Origin: a virus
Virus record (IMG/VR): IMGVR_UViG_3300046459_000191
Span: 1 to 34,156 of that record
DNA: 34,156 nucleotides
Strand: one strand, 5' to 3'
In this document: in pieces, positions 17,866 through 24,847 of the stretch
Numbering within the stretch: the first letter of the stretch is position 1
Layout: every line of letters begins with the position of its first letter
Program-made: the position numbers and the translations under genes
The notes under the pieces: model-generated
The model's input: the letters and a program-made list of their open reading frames with translations, nothing else
The model's database searches: none
Told to the model about the DNA's origin: nothing

Positions 17866-18486
17866 CTACTGCGTCAGCTTGGTCACCACCGCGGAGATAT
17901 CCGCGAGGATCGACGGGGAAGAGCCATGTCGGCGTCCCGTCATAGTGATGTACCGGCCGGTGGAATAGATCTCTACGGCCGTACCCTCGGGGCGTCGGAT
18001 GCGCCGTCCATGTCGGACGTCAGCGCGGCCCCAGATGTGCAGGCCATCGCCGGACGGGGACACCTCTACGTAGGTGGCGCCCGCGTCGCGGAGAATGGCT
18101 GCGGCCCACGGGGCAAGACGCCCTGTGAGCAGGTTCAAGCAGTGGTCCAGGTCCAGACAGACCACGTCATCGACGTCGGAGAGGACGAAGCCCAGACCGA
18201 CGCCGGCCACGGCTTCCGTGGCGTTCTTGTAGGTGCTCCACGTGCGCGCGTTCGTCGACGAGGCAGCCATGCCGGTTGTCGTCAACGGTCGCTTGTCCGC
18301 GGCTCGTCGGACCCACCTGTCGCAGGTCGTCAGTTCTACGGGGAAGACGCGCTTCTTATCCGCGCGGTGCGAAGCCACACGGCAACGGGTGGAGCAGAAG
18401 CGTGCTCGGTGCGAGTGTCGCGCTCCAAGATGCTCCGGGCACCACTCGCAGGTTCGTGTGTTCATGGGCTCCATCTTACGGGGCAT
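17866..18486 (-). CDS. Zinc-finger protein with prim-pol (AEP)-like domain
   Basis: 206 residues. The N-terminus has a four-Cys cluster (C13, C16, C31, C35) like a zinc finger. Then comes the pattern of the bifunctional primase-polymerase N-terminal domain: GVGLGFVLSDVDDVVCLDLD with D112 and D114, YVEVSPSGDGLHIWG with H150, and AVEIYSTGRYITMTG with E172. These match the metal-binding DxD, the nucleotide-binding SxH-like motif and the third acidic motif of archaeo-eukaryotic-type primases. There is no helicase domain, so it is a stand-alone unit. ATG codons at 18474 and 18465 are alternative starts, the last with GGAG very close. The role may be primer synthesis or a regulatory remnant. Confidence 0.72.
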   Translation of the reverse strand: MPRKMEPMNTRTCEWCPEHLGARHSHRARFCSTRCRVASHRADKKRVFPVELTTCDRWVRRAADKRPLTTTGMAASSTNARTWSTYKNATEAVAGVGLGFVLSDVDDVVCLDLDHCLNLLTGRLAPWAAAILRDAGATYVEVSPSGDGLHIWGRADVRHGRRIRRPEGTAVEIYSTGRYITMTGRRHGSSPSILADISAVVTKLTQ

Positions 18487-18728
18487 GTAACGGTAATACC
18501 AGCCTTGAGCTGGGGATATCCATATGTGTTCAATGGCCGGCGAGTAACGGTAGACCGCCTCCCGCGCCTCTCAGATGCCCCCAGGAGGCTCTGTGCGGGC
18601 GCCTGACGGCCTCCCAGCCGCGCCGGCATGAGCGTTACATTAGAAGTCCCAGAGTCATTCAGACAGGCGACACCAGCACCTTTACGGCCCGGAAGACCCC
18701 TCGGTGGGGGTGCCCCGGGTGGGGTAGC
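18487..18728. other. 242-bp gap with repeated GTAACGGTA boxes before the packaging genes
   Basis: No gene seen. GTAACGGTA occurs at 18487-18495 and 18544-18552 in direct repeat, both followed by ACC within a few bases. An 8-bp inverted pair ATGTAACG (18485-18492) and CGTTACAT (18633-18640) frames the gap. The part at 18515-18535 is AT-rich for this genome. It could hold the promoter for the late operon or a packaging site; neither is shown. Confidence 0.4.
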
Positions 18729-19340
18729 TCACGCTGCCACGTCCGCCGGCCGGTCGCCCTTGATCAGGTTGCAGCGCAGATGAGCAGCCTTGACGTTGCT
18801 CAGCGTGTGGCCTCCGCCCTTCGCCAGGGCAACCACGTGGTCGACACTCGGGCTGTCTGGAGCTGGCCACGAAGCCTCGCGGTTGATCGGCTCATCACAC
18901 AGCCAACAGTTCCATCCGTCGCACTCGTAGACGTCAGAGGCACGGAACACCTCACTCGGGTCCGCCTGATCCCTCTCCATCTGCCGGCGCTCTGCCCGGT
19001 ACCTAGCCAGGCGCCCATCCTCCTCACGACGTGCGTTGTACGCACGCATGGAGCATGTGTCAGTGCAGTACATGCGCGTACGCAGGCCAGGGTGGAACAC
19101 CACGTCACACGTGGGGCACTGGCGTGCGCGCTCCAGTAGTGCCGCTATGTGCCGCGCCTTAGCTGCAGCCTGCCACTGCCCCATGCGGCCGTCCTGCGCA
19201 GCACGAGTGCTACACGCAAGGGCTTTGCACGTACCAGTGCAGTACGTGGGTAGCGGCCCGTTCGGGCGCGCCATGAAGGACACCTGGCACTGGGGGCAAG
19301 TGATGGGCTTGGATCGATCTACGGTGCGAGGGGTGGCCAT
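18729..19340 (-). CDS. HNH endonuclease with two N-terminal zinc fingers
   Basis: 203 residues, with GGGAG before the ATG. Two CxxC...CxxxC units lie at 15-38 (CPQC, YCTGTC) and 75-96 (CPTC, YCTDTC). The HNH domain is at about 140-195: CWLC, then SVDHVVALAKGG with D167-H168, N182 in LSNVKAAH, and the final LRCNLIKG. The pairing with a packaging module suggests either a terminase helper (as HK97 gp74 is for cos cutting) or a free-standing homing nuclease. A second HNH gene lies 330 bp upstream, so roles may be split. Confidence 0.88.
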   Translation of the reverse strand: MATPRTVDRSKPITCPQCQVSFMARPNGPLPTYCTGTCKALACSTRAAQDGRMGQWQAAAKARHIAALLERARQCPTCDVVFHPGLRTRMYCTDTCSMRAYNARREEDGRLARYRAERRQMERDQADPSEVFRASDVYECDGWNCWLCDEPINREASWPAPDSPSVDHVVALAKGGGHTLSNVKAAHLRCNLIKGDRPADVAA

Positions 19341-19359
19341 ATCTGCTCCCGGGCATGGC

Positions 19360-19395
19360 GAAGGGCCCCAACACCGGGAGATGTCAGGGCCCTTC
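19360..19395 (-). terminator. Stem-loop, probable terminator
   Basis: 9-bp perfect stem (GAAGGGCCC with GGGCCCTTC) around an 18-nt loop, between the 80-residue gene and the zinc-finger HNH gene. A second 7-bp stem (TCCGCGG with CCGCGGA) is at 19398-19418. No clear T run follows, so it may be a weak terminator. Confidence 0.5.
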
Positions 19396-19434
19396 TGTCC
19401 GCGGGGATCAGCCGCGGATGTCTATGGGGTTGCG

Positions 19435-19677
19435 CTACTCAGCTGCGAAGCCGATTGGCTTGCGGTCCGTGCGAACGTCGTCGCCCTTGATCTCCACCGA
19501 AGCGGGCATCAGAACGAGCGTCACCGTGGTCACCTCGTCGTCGCCCATCGCGACCTTCGGAACCTTCGCCAGACGCCCAACGTCAACGCCGTTTACACGG
19601 ACGTTCGTCGGAATGACCGGGGCTCCGGGCTCGTGGCCCGATTCGACGATCTCCACTCGCGCGCCGGCGACGCTCAT
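19435..19677 (-). CDS. Hypothetical beta-rich phage protein
   Basis: 80 residues. The ATG at 19677 overlaps the upstream HNH stop (ATGA), which decides the start. The sequence is a run of short beta strands (ARVEIVESG, TNVRVNGVDVG, VTTVTLVLMPASVEI) with no Cys, no membrane segment and no motif I recognise. It is co-transcribed with the HNH gene and lies ahead of a stem-loop. Confidence 0.65.
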   Translation of the reverse strand: MSVAGARVEIVESGHEPGAPVIPTNVRVNGVDVGRLAKVPKVAMGDDEVTTVTLVLMPASVEIKGDDVRTDRKPIGFAAE

Positions 19678-19991
19678 CCGTCCTCCAGGGCGGGGTGTGT
19701 GGGCTTCGGACGGTGGACGCTTACGCGGGCTCCTGCGGCTGCTGTGCCGCCCTCCGAAGAGGACTTTTGGGCGTGATGCCAGCGGCACAAAAGCTGCAAG
19801 TTGTCGTCGTCCTCCGACCCGCCAAGCGAGTGCGGGACGATGTGGTCGACGTCGGTGCCGGGCAGCTCGCAACGTCGGCCGTCGCTGTAGAGCGCCGTAC
19901 AGACGCCTCCGTCACGCCGGATGATGCGACGTCGCGTGCGCTCCCAGCCCTTCGGCAGCGTCTGCCGCCGGTTCGACCCGCTCCACGCCAT
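19674..19991 (-). CDS. HNH endonuclease, packaging-associated type
   Basis: 105 residues from the ATG at 19991, chosen because GGAGGTG lies 5 nt upstream; an in-frame ATG at 20033 has nothing comparable. The compact HNH core is intact: C31 and C41, then GTDVDHIVPHSLGG with D49-H50, N64 in DNLQLLC, C69 and H72-H73. Small HNH proteins of this type next to terminase genes are needed with the terminase for cos cleavage in HK97-like phages. This copy is therefore a candidate packaging nuclease. Confidence 0.85.
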   Translation of the reverse strand: MAWSGSNRRQTLPKGWERTRRRIIRRDGGVCTALYSDGRRCELPGTDVDHIVPHSLGGSEDDDNLQLLCRWHHAQKSSSEGGTAAAGARVSVHRPKPTHPALEDG

Positions 19992-20071
19992 ATCGCCACC
20001 TCCGTCAGGCTTGTGTTCTACGCTGTCGCTCATTCGCGGCCAGGGGAGGCCGTCAAGATTCGGGGGTAGTC

Positions 20072-20329
20072 GTGGAGTTCAAGCTCTTCGGGAAGCACAT
20101 CGCCGGCACACCGTTGGAGCCGAAGCCGCTCCAGCCGGATCGGTACGCGCTCATGGCGTACAAGAAAGGGCTGACCGTGTACACGAAGTCACTGCCGGCG
20201 GGGATCCTGAAACACGACGTCGCCATCTCGCGCATCGAGCTTGCGGGATGGAAGCTCCAGCAGCGCGAGGAAGTTCAACGCGGATCCGGGCCTCGCGTCG
20301 TCCTGACGTTCAGGCGGACGGGGCCGTAA
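20072..20329 (+). CDS. Hypothetical protein on the opposite strand
   Basis: 85 residues from a GTG with a G-rich stretch 6 nt before. Codon third positions are almost all G or C, as in the true genes here, and the sequence is well balanced (EFKLFGKHIAGTPLEP, RYALMAYKKGLTVYTK, ISRIELAGWKLQQRE). No domain recognised. It is one of only three plus-strand genes and lies in a strand switch between packaging and tailspike genes. Its 3' end overlaps the convergent small gene by 55 bp. Confidence 0.6.
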   Translation: MEFKLFGKHIAGTPLEPKPLQPDRYALMAYKKGLTVYTKSLPAGILKHDVAISRIELAGWKLQQREEVQRGSGPRVVLTFRRTGP

Positions 20330-20487
20330 CGCGCGTTCTCGTCCTCGCCCCACTCGCGTCGCCAGGCTGCGCGTTCAATCCGGCGCATGGCGCCTACGCG
20401 GTGCTTCGGTCGCGGATTGTGGGAGCGTCGACAGCGTGGAGAACATCCGGAGCCGGCAAACCCTGCCGCACCGAGCATGCGGGCCAT
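20275..20487 (-). CDS. Small basic protein
   Basis: 70 residues with a perfect AGGAGGTC 3-5 nt before the ATG, the main reason to accept it. The product is Arg-rich (RRIERAAWRREWGEDENA) with a Gly/Ala start (MARMLGAAGFAGSGC). No domain is recognised. It runs head-on into the plus-strand gene, overlapping by 55 bp, so one of the two could be wrong in its end part. Confidence 0.5.
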   Translation of the reverse strand: MARMLGAAGFAGSGCSPRCRRSHNPRPKHRVGAMRRIERAAWRREWGEDENARYGPVRLNVRTTRGPDPR

Positions 20488-20508
20488 GCGACCTCCTGAA
20501 ATAGCTCA

Positions 20509-20549
20509 GCCCCACTGACAGGTGAGTTGTCGTCCTCCGTCAGTGGGGC
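20509..20549 (-). terminator. Terminator after the tailspike gene
   Basis: Perfect 11-bp stem (GCCCCACTGAC with GTCAGTGGGGC) 12 nt past the tailspike stop. A long T run is absent, but the stem is the strongest in this section. It would insulate the tailspike from the genes to its left. Confidence 0.7.
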
Positions 20550-20560
20550 CGGTCTGTGGG

Positions 20561-21793
20561 CTACTTGATGCCGTCACGGTCGTCGCGATGGACGATCTTG
20601 ACTGCCTTCGCCTGCGCCCCCGTGATACTCAGGAACGTAGCGGCTGTGCGGTTCGCTGCCACCGTCCGCCCGCACTGGTCGTAGACGATGCTCTGGCGGC
20701 TCGGTACGGCATCCTGGACGTAGGCGTGTCGCCCCGTCAGGGAGCAGCCTTGGTATCGAACTCCGCCGGGGTTGATATAGCGGTGCGGGGCAAACGTCGG
20801 TGCCGCGGAGAAGCCCTGGAACGACCAGGCGTCGTCCATGCAGCCGATGAACTGGATCATGCCCTTCCAGGCAGAGTCGATCACCATGTTCGCCGCATCC
20901 CGCGGCTCGAAGCGGACTCCGGTCACCGTGAGGTTCTGCACGGAGTCGAAGTGCGAGCCGGCGGGGAAGTTGAAGAACCGCGACGGCTTACCGTCGGGTC
21001 GCTTGCCGGTGAAGATCCATGAGCCGCCACTGACGACGATCGAGCCGCCCTTGTCGAAGCGGAGGACGTCGCCGCACGTGGGCTCCATCTTGCAGTCACG
21101 GAAGCTGTAGTTCAGGAACTGATCCTGTTGCGGGAACTTCGGGCTCATCCCCGACCAGAACCACGCCGTCTCGTAGGAGCCGGTCACGGTGCAGCGGTCG
21201 AACACGAATTCGCTGTTGCAGTTCGACGTCACGGGACCGTCAAGTCCGATGCCGTATGCCCACGTTCCGCGCCACTCACAGCGCGTCCATGTCCAGTCCT
21301 GGCAGGCGCCCGTGGACGTCGACAGGAGGTACGACGCAGCCTTGTTGGTGGAGCGGAAGCTGACGTTCTCCCACGTGACGCCCATCCAGCGATCAGCGTT
21401 GATCAGCAGAGGCTTAGCGGCCGTCATGACAATCTCGCTGGACCGCTTCCCGATACCGCGGATCGTCAGCCCCTGCGCGCGACCAGCGGCTGGCAGGAGG
21501 ATCGTGTCTGACACCGTGTAGACGTCAGACAGGAGCACGGTCACGGTGGCTACCGGGACGCTTCCGCCCTTGTCTGCGGTGAGACGCTTGTTGACGTCAG
21601 CGAACATCGCCTGGAACGCCTTCGTGGCGTCCTCCCCGTGGACGGCTCCGTAAGCCTCCGGACGGACGATGGTGGGGTCTGCGGTCGATGGGGGCGCAGG
21701 AGCGGCCTGGAGCGCCGTTACAGCGTCCTCCAGTGCCTTCGCGCGAGTGGCTAGCGCGTCAGTGTCTTGCGTACTGGCTACCTCTACCGGCAT
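20561..21793 (-). CDS. Tailspike/fibre-like protein with pectate lyase-type beta-helix
   Basis: 410 residues from the ATG at 21793 with GGAG 7 nt upstream. The frame is open further upstream only because it runs through tRNA-Pro, so a longer start is unlikely. Residues 8-30 look like a short coiled coil (TDALATRAKALEDAVTALQ), as in trimeric spikes. Then RPEAYGAVHGEDATKAFQAM marks the start of a pectate-lyase-3 type beta-helix. Coils follow with regular repeats (LTIRGIGKRSSEIVM, WENVSFRSTNK, FRDCKMEPTCGDVLRF, VTGVRFEP). Such spikes bind or cut surface polysaccharide. The gene stands alone, far from the tail operon. Confidence 0.82.
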   Translation of the reverse strand: MPVEVASTQDTDALATRAKALEDAVTALQAAPAPPSTADPTIVRPEAYGAVHGEDATKAFQAMFADVNKRLTADKGGSVPVATVTVLLSDVYTVSDTILLPAAGRAQGLTIRGIGKRSSEIVMTAAKPLLINADRWMGVTWENVSFRSTNKAASYLLSTSTGACQDWTWTRCEWRGTWAYGIGLDGPVTSNCNSEFVFDRCTVTGSYETAWFWSGMSPKFPQQDQFLNYSFRDCKMEPTCGDVLRFDKGGSIVVSGGSWIFTGKRPDGKPSRFFNFPAGSHFDSVQNLTVTGVRFEPRDAANMVIDSAWKGMIQFIGCMDDAWSFQGFSAAPTFAPHRYINPGGVRYQGCSLTGRHAYVQDAVPSRQSIVYDQCGRTVAANRTAATFLSITGAQAKAVKIVHRDDRDGIK

Positions 21794-21851
21794 GTGCGAC
21801 TCCAGGGTTGGGAGCGGCACGAGCGGGGGCCGCTCAGTGGTTGGTCTGTGG

Positions 21852-21925
21852 TCGGGGTAGTCAGATTTGAACTGACGGCCTTCCGCTCCCAAAGCGGACG
21901 CGCTACCAAGCTGCGCCATACCCCG
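21852..21925 (-). tRNA. tRNA-Pro (anticodon TGG)
   Basis: 74 nt. Acceptor stem CGGGGTA with TACCCCG pairs fully, discriminator A. D arm, a 5-bp anticodon stem (TCCGC with GCGGA) and loop TTTGGGA give anticodon TGG. T arm is GTCAG-TTCAAAT-CTGAC. No CCA is encoded. Confidence 0.93.
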
Positions 21926-21931
21926 GTGTCG

Positions 21932-22086
21932 TCGGCAGCGAAGGAATCGAACCTCCGTCTCCGGACCATTGCCCGGTGATCTCACCACTAGCAGTCAATC
22001 CCGCAGGCGAGTGCCTAGGTCAACCCTGCGACGAGATGCGTAGCTGTACGTTCCCGTTGCCGGGCCCGCCATTGATCTAGCTGCCG
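21932..22086 (-). ncRNA. Split tRNA-like element between two tRNAs
   Basis: 155 nt. The 5' end (CGGCAGC, 22080-22086) lies 3 nt after tRNA-Arg. The 3' end has a T arm (GGAGG-TTCGATT-CCTTC) and GCTGCCG at 21933-21939, which pairs 7 of 7 with that 5' end, then an A discriminator, 6 nt before tRNA-Pro. The middle is about 80 nt too long for a tRNA and I could not fold a normal anticodon arm. It contains a CGCAGG/CCTGCG hairpin and a GCCCGG/CCGGGC pairing. It could be an interrupted tRNA, a decayed tRNA or a tRNA-like RNA. Confidence 0.45.
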
Positions 22087-22089
22087 AAG

Positions 22090-22164
22090 TGGTCCCAGGA
22101 GGATTTGAACCTCCGCCCTCCGCATCCGTAGTACGGCGCTCTATCCAGACTGAGCTACGGGACC
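22090..22164 (-). tRNA. tRNA-Arg (anticodon ACG)
   Basis: 75 nt. Acceptor GGTCCCG with TGGGACC (one G-T), discriminator A. D stem GCTC with GAGC, anticodon stem CCGTA with TGCGG around loop CTACGGA, giving ACG. T arm GGAGG-TTCAAAT-CCTCC. No CCA is encoded. Confidence 0.93.
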
Positions 22165-22710
22165 GTGTCGTCGTGCCACTCCTTCGCCTTCCCCGGGTAA
22201 CCCGGTCGCGCAAGGCAACGACGATTCTGGGGGAGGAGGATTTTCCTGCCGCAGCAGCCCCTTACCGTTGCCGTGGCGTCCCCACCGACCCACGGTCAGC
22301 CAGGGCGCCATGTCGCAGGCCCTGACGAATCCCACCGCACGGCTCCCGGTCTGCCCCAGGTCACCACGCGGCCGTACCCAAAAACGTCAGAGGCTCGCTT
22401 CGGGAGTTCCCGGAGTGCATGACGTCGGCCTGACGCAGTTGCCCGCGTCAGGGTGGTTCATCCCGCCCCGACGCATACGAGGACTCACACGGAGCGGGAA
22501 GTTTGAACGGCCGGAGCGCTCAACCGCGCTCTACCGGAGGAGAGTGCGGGAGCACGGGAGCGCTGCCGGCCGTCGGAGGGAGAGGACGCCGCGCCATTCG
22601 CCGGCGTCGCTGTTCCTCCCTCTACCTCTGTTATGGGGCGCAAATCGCGATATGTGATGCGGCGTTATCACACCGTTACCAAAAAGATCTCCGCCTCCCC
22701 CCCTCGCGGA

Positions 22711-22813
22711 CAGTCTGGCCAAAAATCCAAACTAGACCCCTATTTTCATTTCTCTCTAACGCGCGTAGTAAGAAGTGAAAATAAGGATCTAGTCTGTCCT
22801 TTTGGCCAATCTG
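22711..22813. other. Candidate attP: long imperfect inverted repeat next to integrase
   Basis: The arms 22717-22753 and 22771-22807 match at 30 of 37 positions when one is reversed and complemented; similarity extends to 22711 and 22813. The 17-bp centre contains ACGCGCGT. It lies in an AT-rich island 160 bp past the 3' end of the serine integrase gene. Serine integrase attP sites are imperfect palindromes in non-coding DNA near int. The arms are longer than the roughly 50-bp minimal attP, so the true core is probably the inner part around 22762. Confidence 0.6.
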
Positions 22814-22870
22814 GCATGCAGTCGGCTACGTAGCGTGATAGCTCACCCTGCGGCTCGCCACTCACTGTAG

Positions 22871-22892
22871 TTATCCACAGGCGCCTGTGGAT
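22871..22892. repeat. DnaA-box-like sequence in a perfect 20-bp palindrome
   Basis: TTATCCACA at 22871-22879 equals the strict E. coli DnaA box. It forms one half of the perfect palindrome ATCCACAGGCGCCTGTGGAT (22873-22892). It may instead be a terminator stem for the integrase, whose stop is 80 nt away, though no T run follows. Confidence 0.45.
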
Positions 22893-22971
22893 GGCGGAGG
22901 CTTCGGGCGACGTCGACGAGGGCGGCGGAGGCGGTCGACGAGGCGCCGTCCAGCGTCACCAGCTCGTCACC

Positions 22972-24612
22972 TCACAGGCTCTCTTGGTAGGCCACGTCGT
23001 CCAGCGCGTCCTGCTCCGGGTCGACATGCGTCCCAATTTCGAACGTCAACCGCTCCTCCGCGGGTGCTCTCCAGCGCTCCGGGGGATGCACAGTAATCCG
23101 CGCCCCCGCCTCGTGGAGCATCTGACGCCGCGCCAGAGGGTCGCGCTTGGCACGCCAGTCGTCGGCCCACGTTGTGTCCAGTTCGACGATCTCCTCCCGG
23201 GCCGGCTTCACCGGTTCTGCCTGGAGTGCCTCCAGACGGTCGGAGCGCGCCTGCAGCTGTGCCATGACGCCGTCAGCGGCCGGCCCACGGAGCTGCGCCA
23301 GTCGCGCGGACAGCTCCTCCACGTCGGCCGTCAGGTCGGCGATCTCAGCGCGGTTGTCGACGCCAGCGACGCGGATGACCTGCGTGCGACGGAAGGGCCC
23401 CATGTGCGCGAGGAATTGCTCTTCCGCGAACTTCAGGACCGGTTCCGCGTAGATGGCCTGAGCGCCCACACCCTGTGCGTGTGCCTTGCCGAGACACTTG
23501 AAGATTTCCCGCTTCACACCCGTCGGCGTGGCCTTCGCTCCCCGTCCGCCCCGTCGCTCCTTGTACCAACTGATGTACATGTTCGCCTCGCAGATGCCGC
23601 ACACGAGGACTCCCAGCAACGGGTGACCGTCGCTCCGACGAGGTGCGCTCGGTTCTTGCGAGAGACGATTCAGGGCCTCTTGGAGTTGATGCCACGTGTC
23701 GTCGTCAATAAGCGGCTCCCCCTGCAGTACGGGCGCGCCGGATTCATTCCGGACCACGGTGCCGTCTTTCTTGACGAGGTGACCGCGCATGACGGGAGAG
23801 AGCAGCATGTCGCGAACGACGGTCAGCTGCCACGTGCTTTCTGGGTCGATGTCCCGCGGAGGCGTGGCGAGCAACGCCCGATGATTCTTCGGGGTGATGG
23901 CGAGCATCTCCTCCAGCCACCGGAGGATTTCGCTGTAGTTCCGGCCAGCAATGGCGCGAGCCACCATTCCGCGACGGATATCCGCCGTTGACCGGTTGGG
24001 GTGCTTGGCGTCGGTGTGCTCGAATAGCCACCACCCCTCGTTCTGGTCGGGGAACATCTGCCGCCCCGGCTTGTAGCCGTATGGCACGACTCCCCCGGGC
24101 CACCGTCCCATTGACTGCAGGTGTGCGGCGGCCCCCTGGTTCCGCTCCATGATGGTCTGGCCTTCAAGTTGAGCGGCGAAGGCGAGAATCAGCATGATGA
24201 GTTCGGACATGGGAGAGCTGAAGTCCAGCTCCAGTTTGTCGCCGCCAGGTCCGGACGCGAATACCAATCGCTTCCCGTGCTTTTTGGCGTACCGTCCCAG
24301 ATCCGCCATGTCGGCCATGGAGCGGACAGCGCGGTCCATTCGCTGCCAGATCATCACGTCCCATTCGTCGGGACGGTCCAGCCAGTAGGAGAGTTCCTCG
24401 CGCTCCCACGGAGTCGTCTTCAGTGCCGAGACGTCAAGGTCTCGCGCCCATCCGATGAACTCCCCACCCATGCGGCTGCCCGTGGTGGTTACGGTGGCTT
24501 CCTGGACCTCTGGCGACGTCGATGCGTCGGTGTAGCGGCTGATCCGTAGCGCCCCAACGATGCGGAGTCGGGCGTCGGTTGCCTGTGCGCGCCTAGGCGC
24601 GGATGGAGTCAT
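22972..24612 (-). CDS. int: Large serine recombinase (integrase)
   Basis: 546 residues. The N-terminal resolvase domain has the catalytic Ser25 in ALRISRYTDAS and the Arg-rich active-site segment WQRMDRAVRS (R91, R94), plus the helix around LAFAAQLEGQTIMERNQG. The recombinase domain starts near GRWPGGVVPYGY (169-180). A zinc ribbon is suggested by LVCGIC near 355 and KCLGKAH, where the last pair is less regular than usual. A coiled-coil motif follows at about 440-480. It would integrate phage DNA at a host attB. The ATG at 24612 has no Shine-Dalgarno site, but a promoter lies just upstream, so a leaderless message is likely. Confidence 0.95.
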   Translation of the reverse strand: MTPSAPRRAQATDARLRIVGALRISRYTDASTSPEVQEATVTTTGSRMGGEFIGWARDLDVSALKTTPWEREELSYWLDRPDEWDVMIWQRMDRAVRSMADMADLGRYAKKHGKRLVFASGPGGDKLELDFSSPMSELIMLILAFAAQLEGQTIMERNQGAAAHLQSMGRWPGGVVPYGYKPGRQMFPDQNEGWWLFEHTDAKHPNRSTADIRRGMVARAIAGRNYSEILRWLEEMLAITPKNHRALLATPPRDIDPESTWQLTVVRDMLLSPVMRGHLVKKDGTVVRNESGAPVLQGEPLIDDDTWHQLQEALNRLSQEPSAPRRSDGHPLLGVLVCGICEANMYISWYKERRGGRGAKATPTGVKREIFKCLGKAHAQGVGAQAIYAEPVLKFAEEQFLAHMGPFRRTQVIRVAGVDNRAEIADLTADVEELSARLAQLRGPAADGVMAQLQARSDRLEALQAEPVKPAREEIVELDTTWADDWRAKRDPLARRQMLHEAGARITVHPPERWRAPAEERLTFEIGTHVDPEQDALDDVAYQESL

Positions 24613-24619
24613 GCGTCAC

Positions 24620-24649
24620 ATGATAGACACCTCACCTGGCGTGCGCCAA
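24620..24649 (-). promoter_or_regulatory. Putative integrase promoter
   Basis: On the minus strand TTGGCG (24644-24649), an 18-nt spacer and TATCAT (24620-24625). Transcription would begin about 24613-24614, one or two bases before the ATG, which fits the missing Shine-Dalgarno site. Confidence 0.5.
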
Positions 24650-24695
24650 CCTCACCGACCTTCATGTCACCGGAAAGTGTGTCCGCCCACGTCAA

Positions 24696-24735
24696 AGCCC
24701 CGCCCTCCCTTGGGGTTAGTAGGGAGAGCGGGGCT
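24696..24735 (-). terminator. Terminator upstream of the integrase unit
   Basis: 14-bp stem with one mismatch (AGCCCCGCCCTCCC and GGGAGAGCGGGGCT), 12-nt loop, with GTCCGC and GCGGAC flanking the stem further out. It closes the 74-residue gene's transcript before the integrase promoter. Confidence 0.7.
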
Positions 24736-24847
24736 AGCGGACGGACAGGGACCGTGCCGACCTCACATCGAGCGTGACCCCTGCCGCCCACCGCGCGCCG
24801 GGGGTGACGCCCCTGACGCGCGGGTCTATGGGAGAGCCGGAGTCTGG

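Larger units (their letters stand above)
22165..22971. other. 807-bp non-coding region between tRNAs and integrase
   Basis: No believable gene. It holds a stem-loop at 22429-22452 (CCTGACGC with GCGTCAGG), an AT-rich island at about 22640-22830, the large inverted repeat taken as attP, and a 20-bp palindrome with a DnaA-box-like sequence. The tRNA promoter should also be here, but I could not point to it. Confidence 0.6.

Noticed and set aside
21794-21988. N-terminal extension of the tailspike
   Set aside because: The extension is the translation of tRNA-Pro and flanking spacer; the ATG at 21793 has a proper ribosome site.
22141-22335. 64-residue minus-strand frame ending in tRNA-Arg
   Set aside because: Its stop lies inside the tRNA and codon use is poor.
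22495-22560. Possible further tRNA on the minus strand (GTTCAAA loop with a D-arm-like GGTAGAGC)
   Set aside because: T stem and acceptor stem do not pair; at best a long-decayed tRNA.
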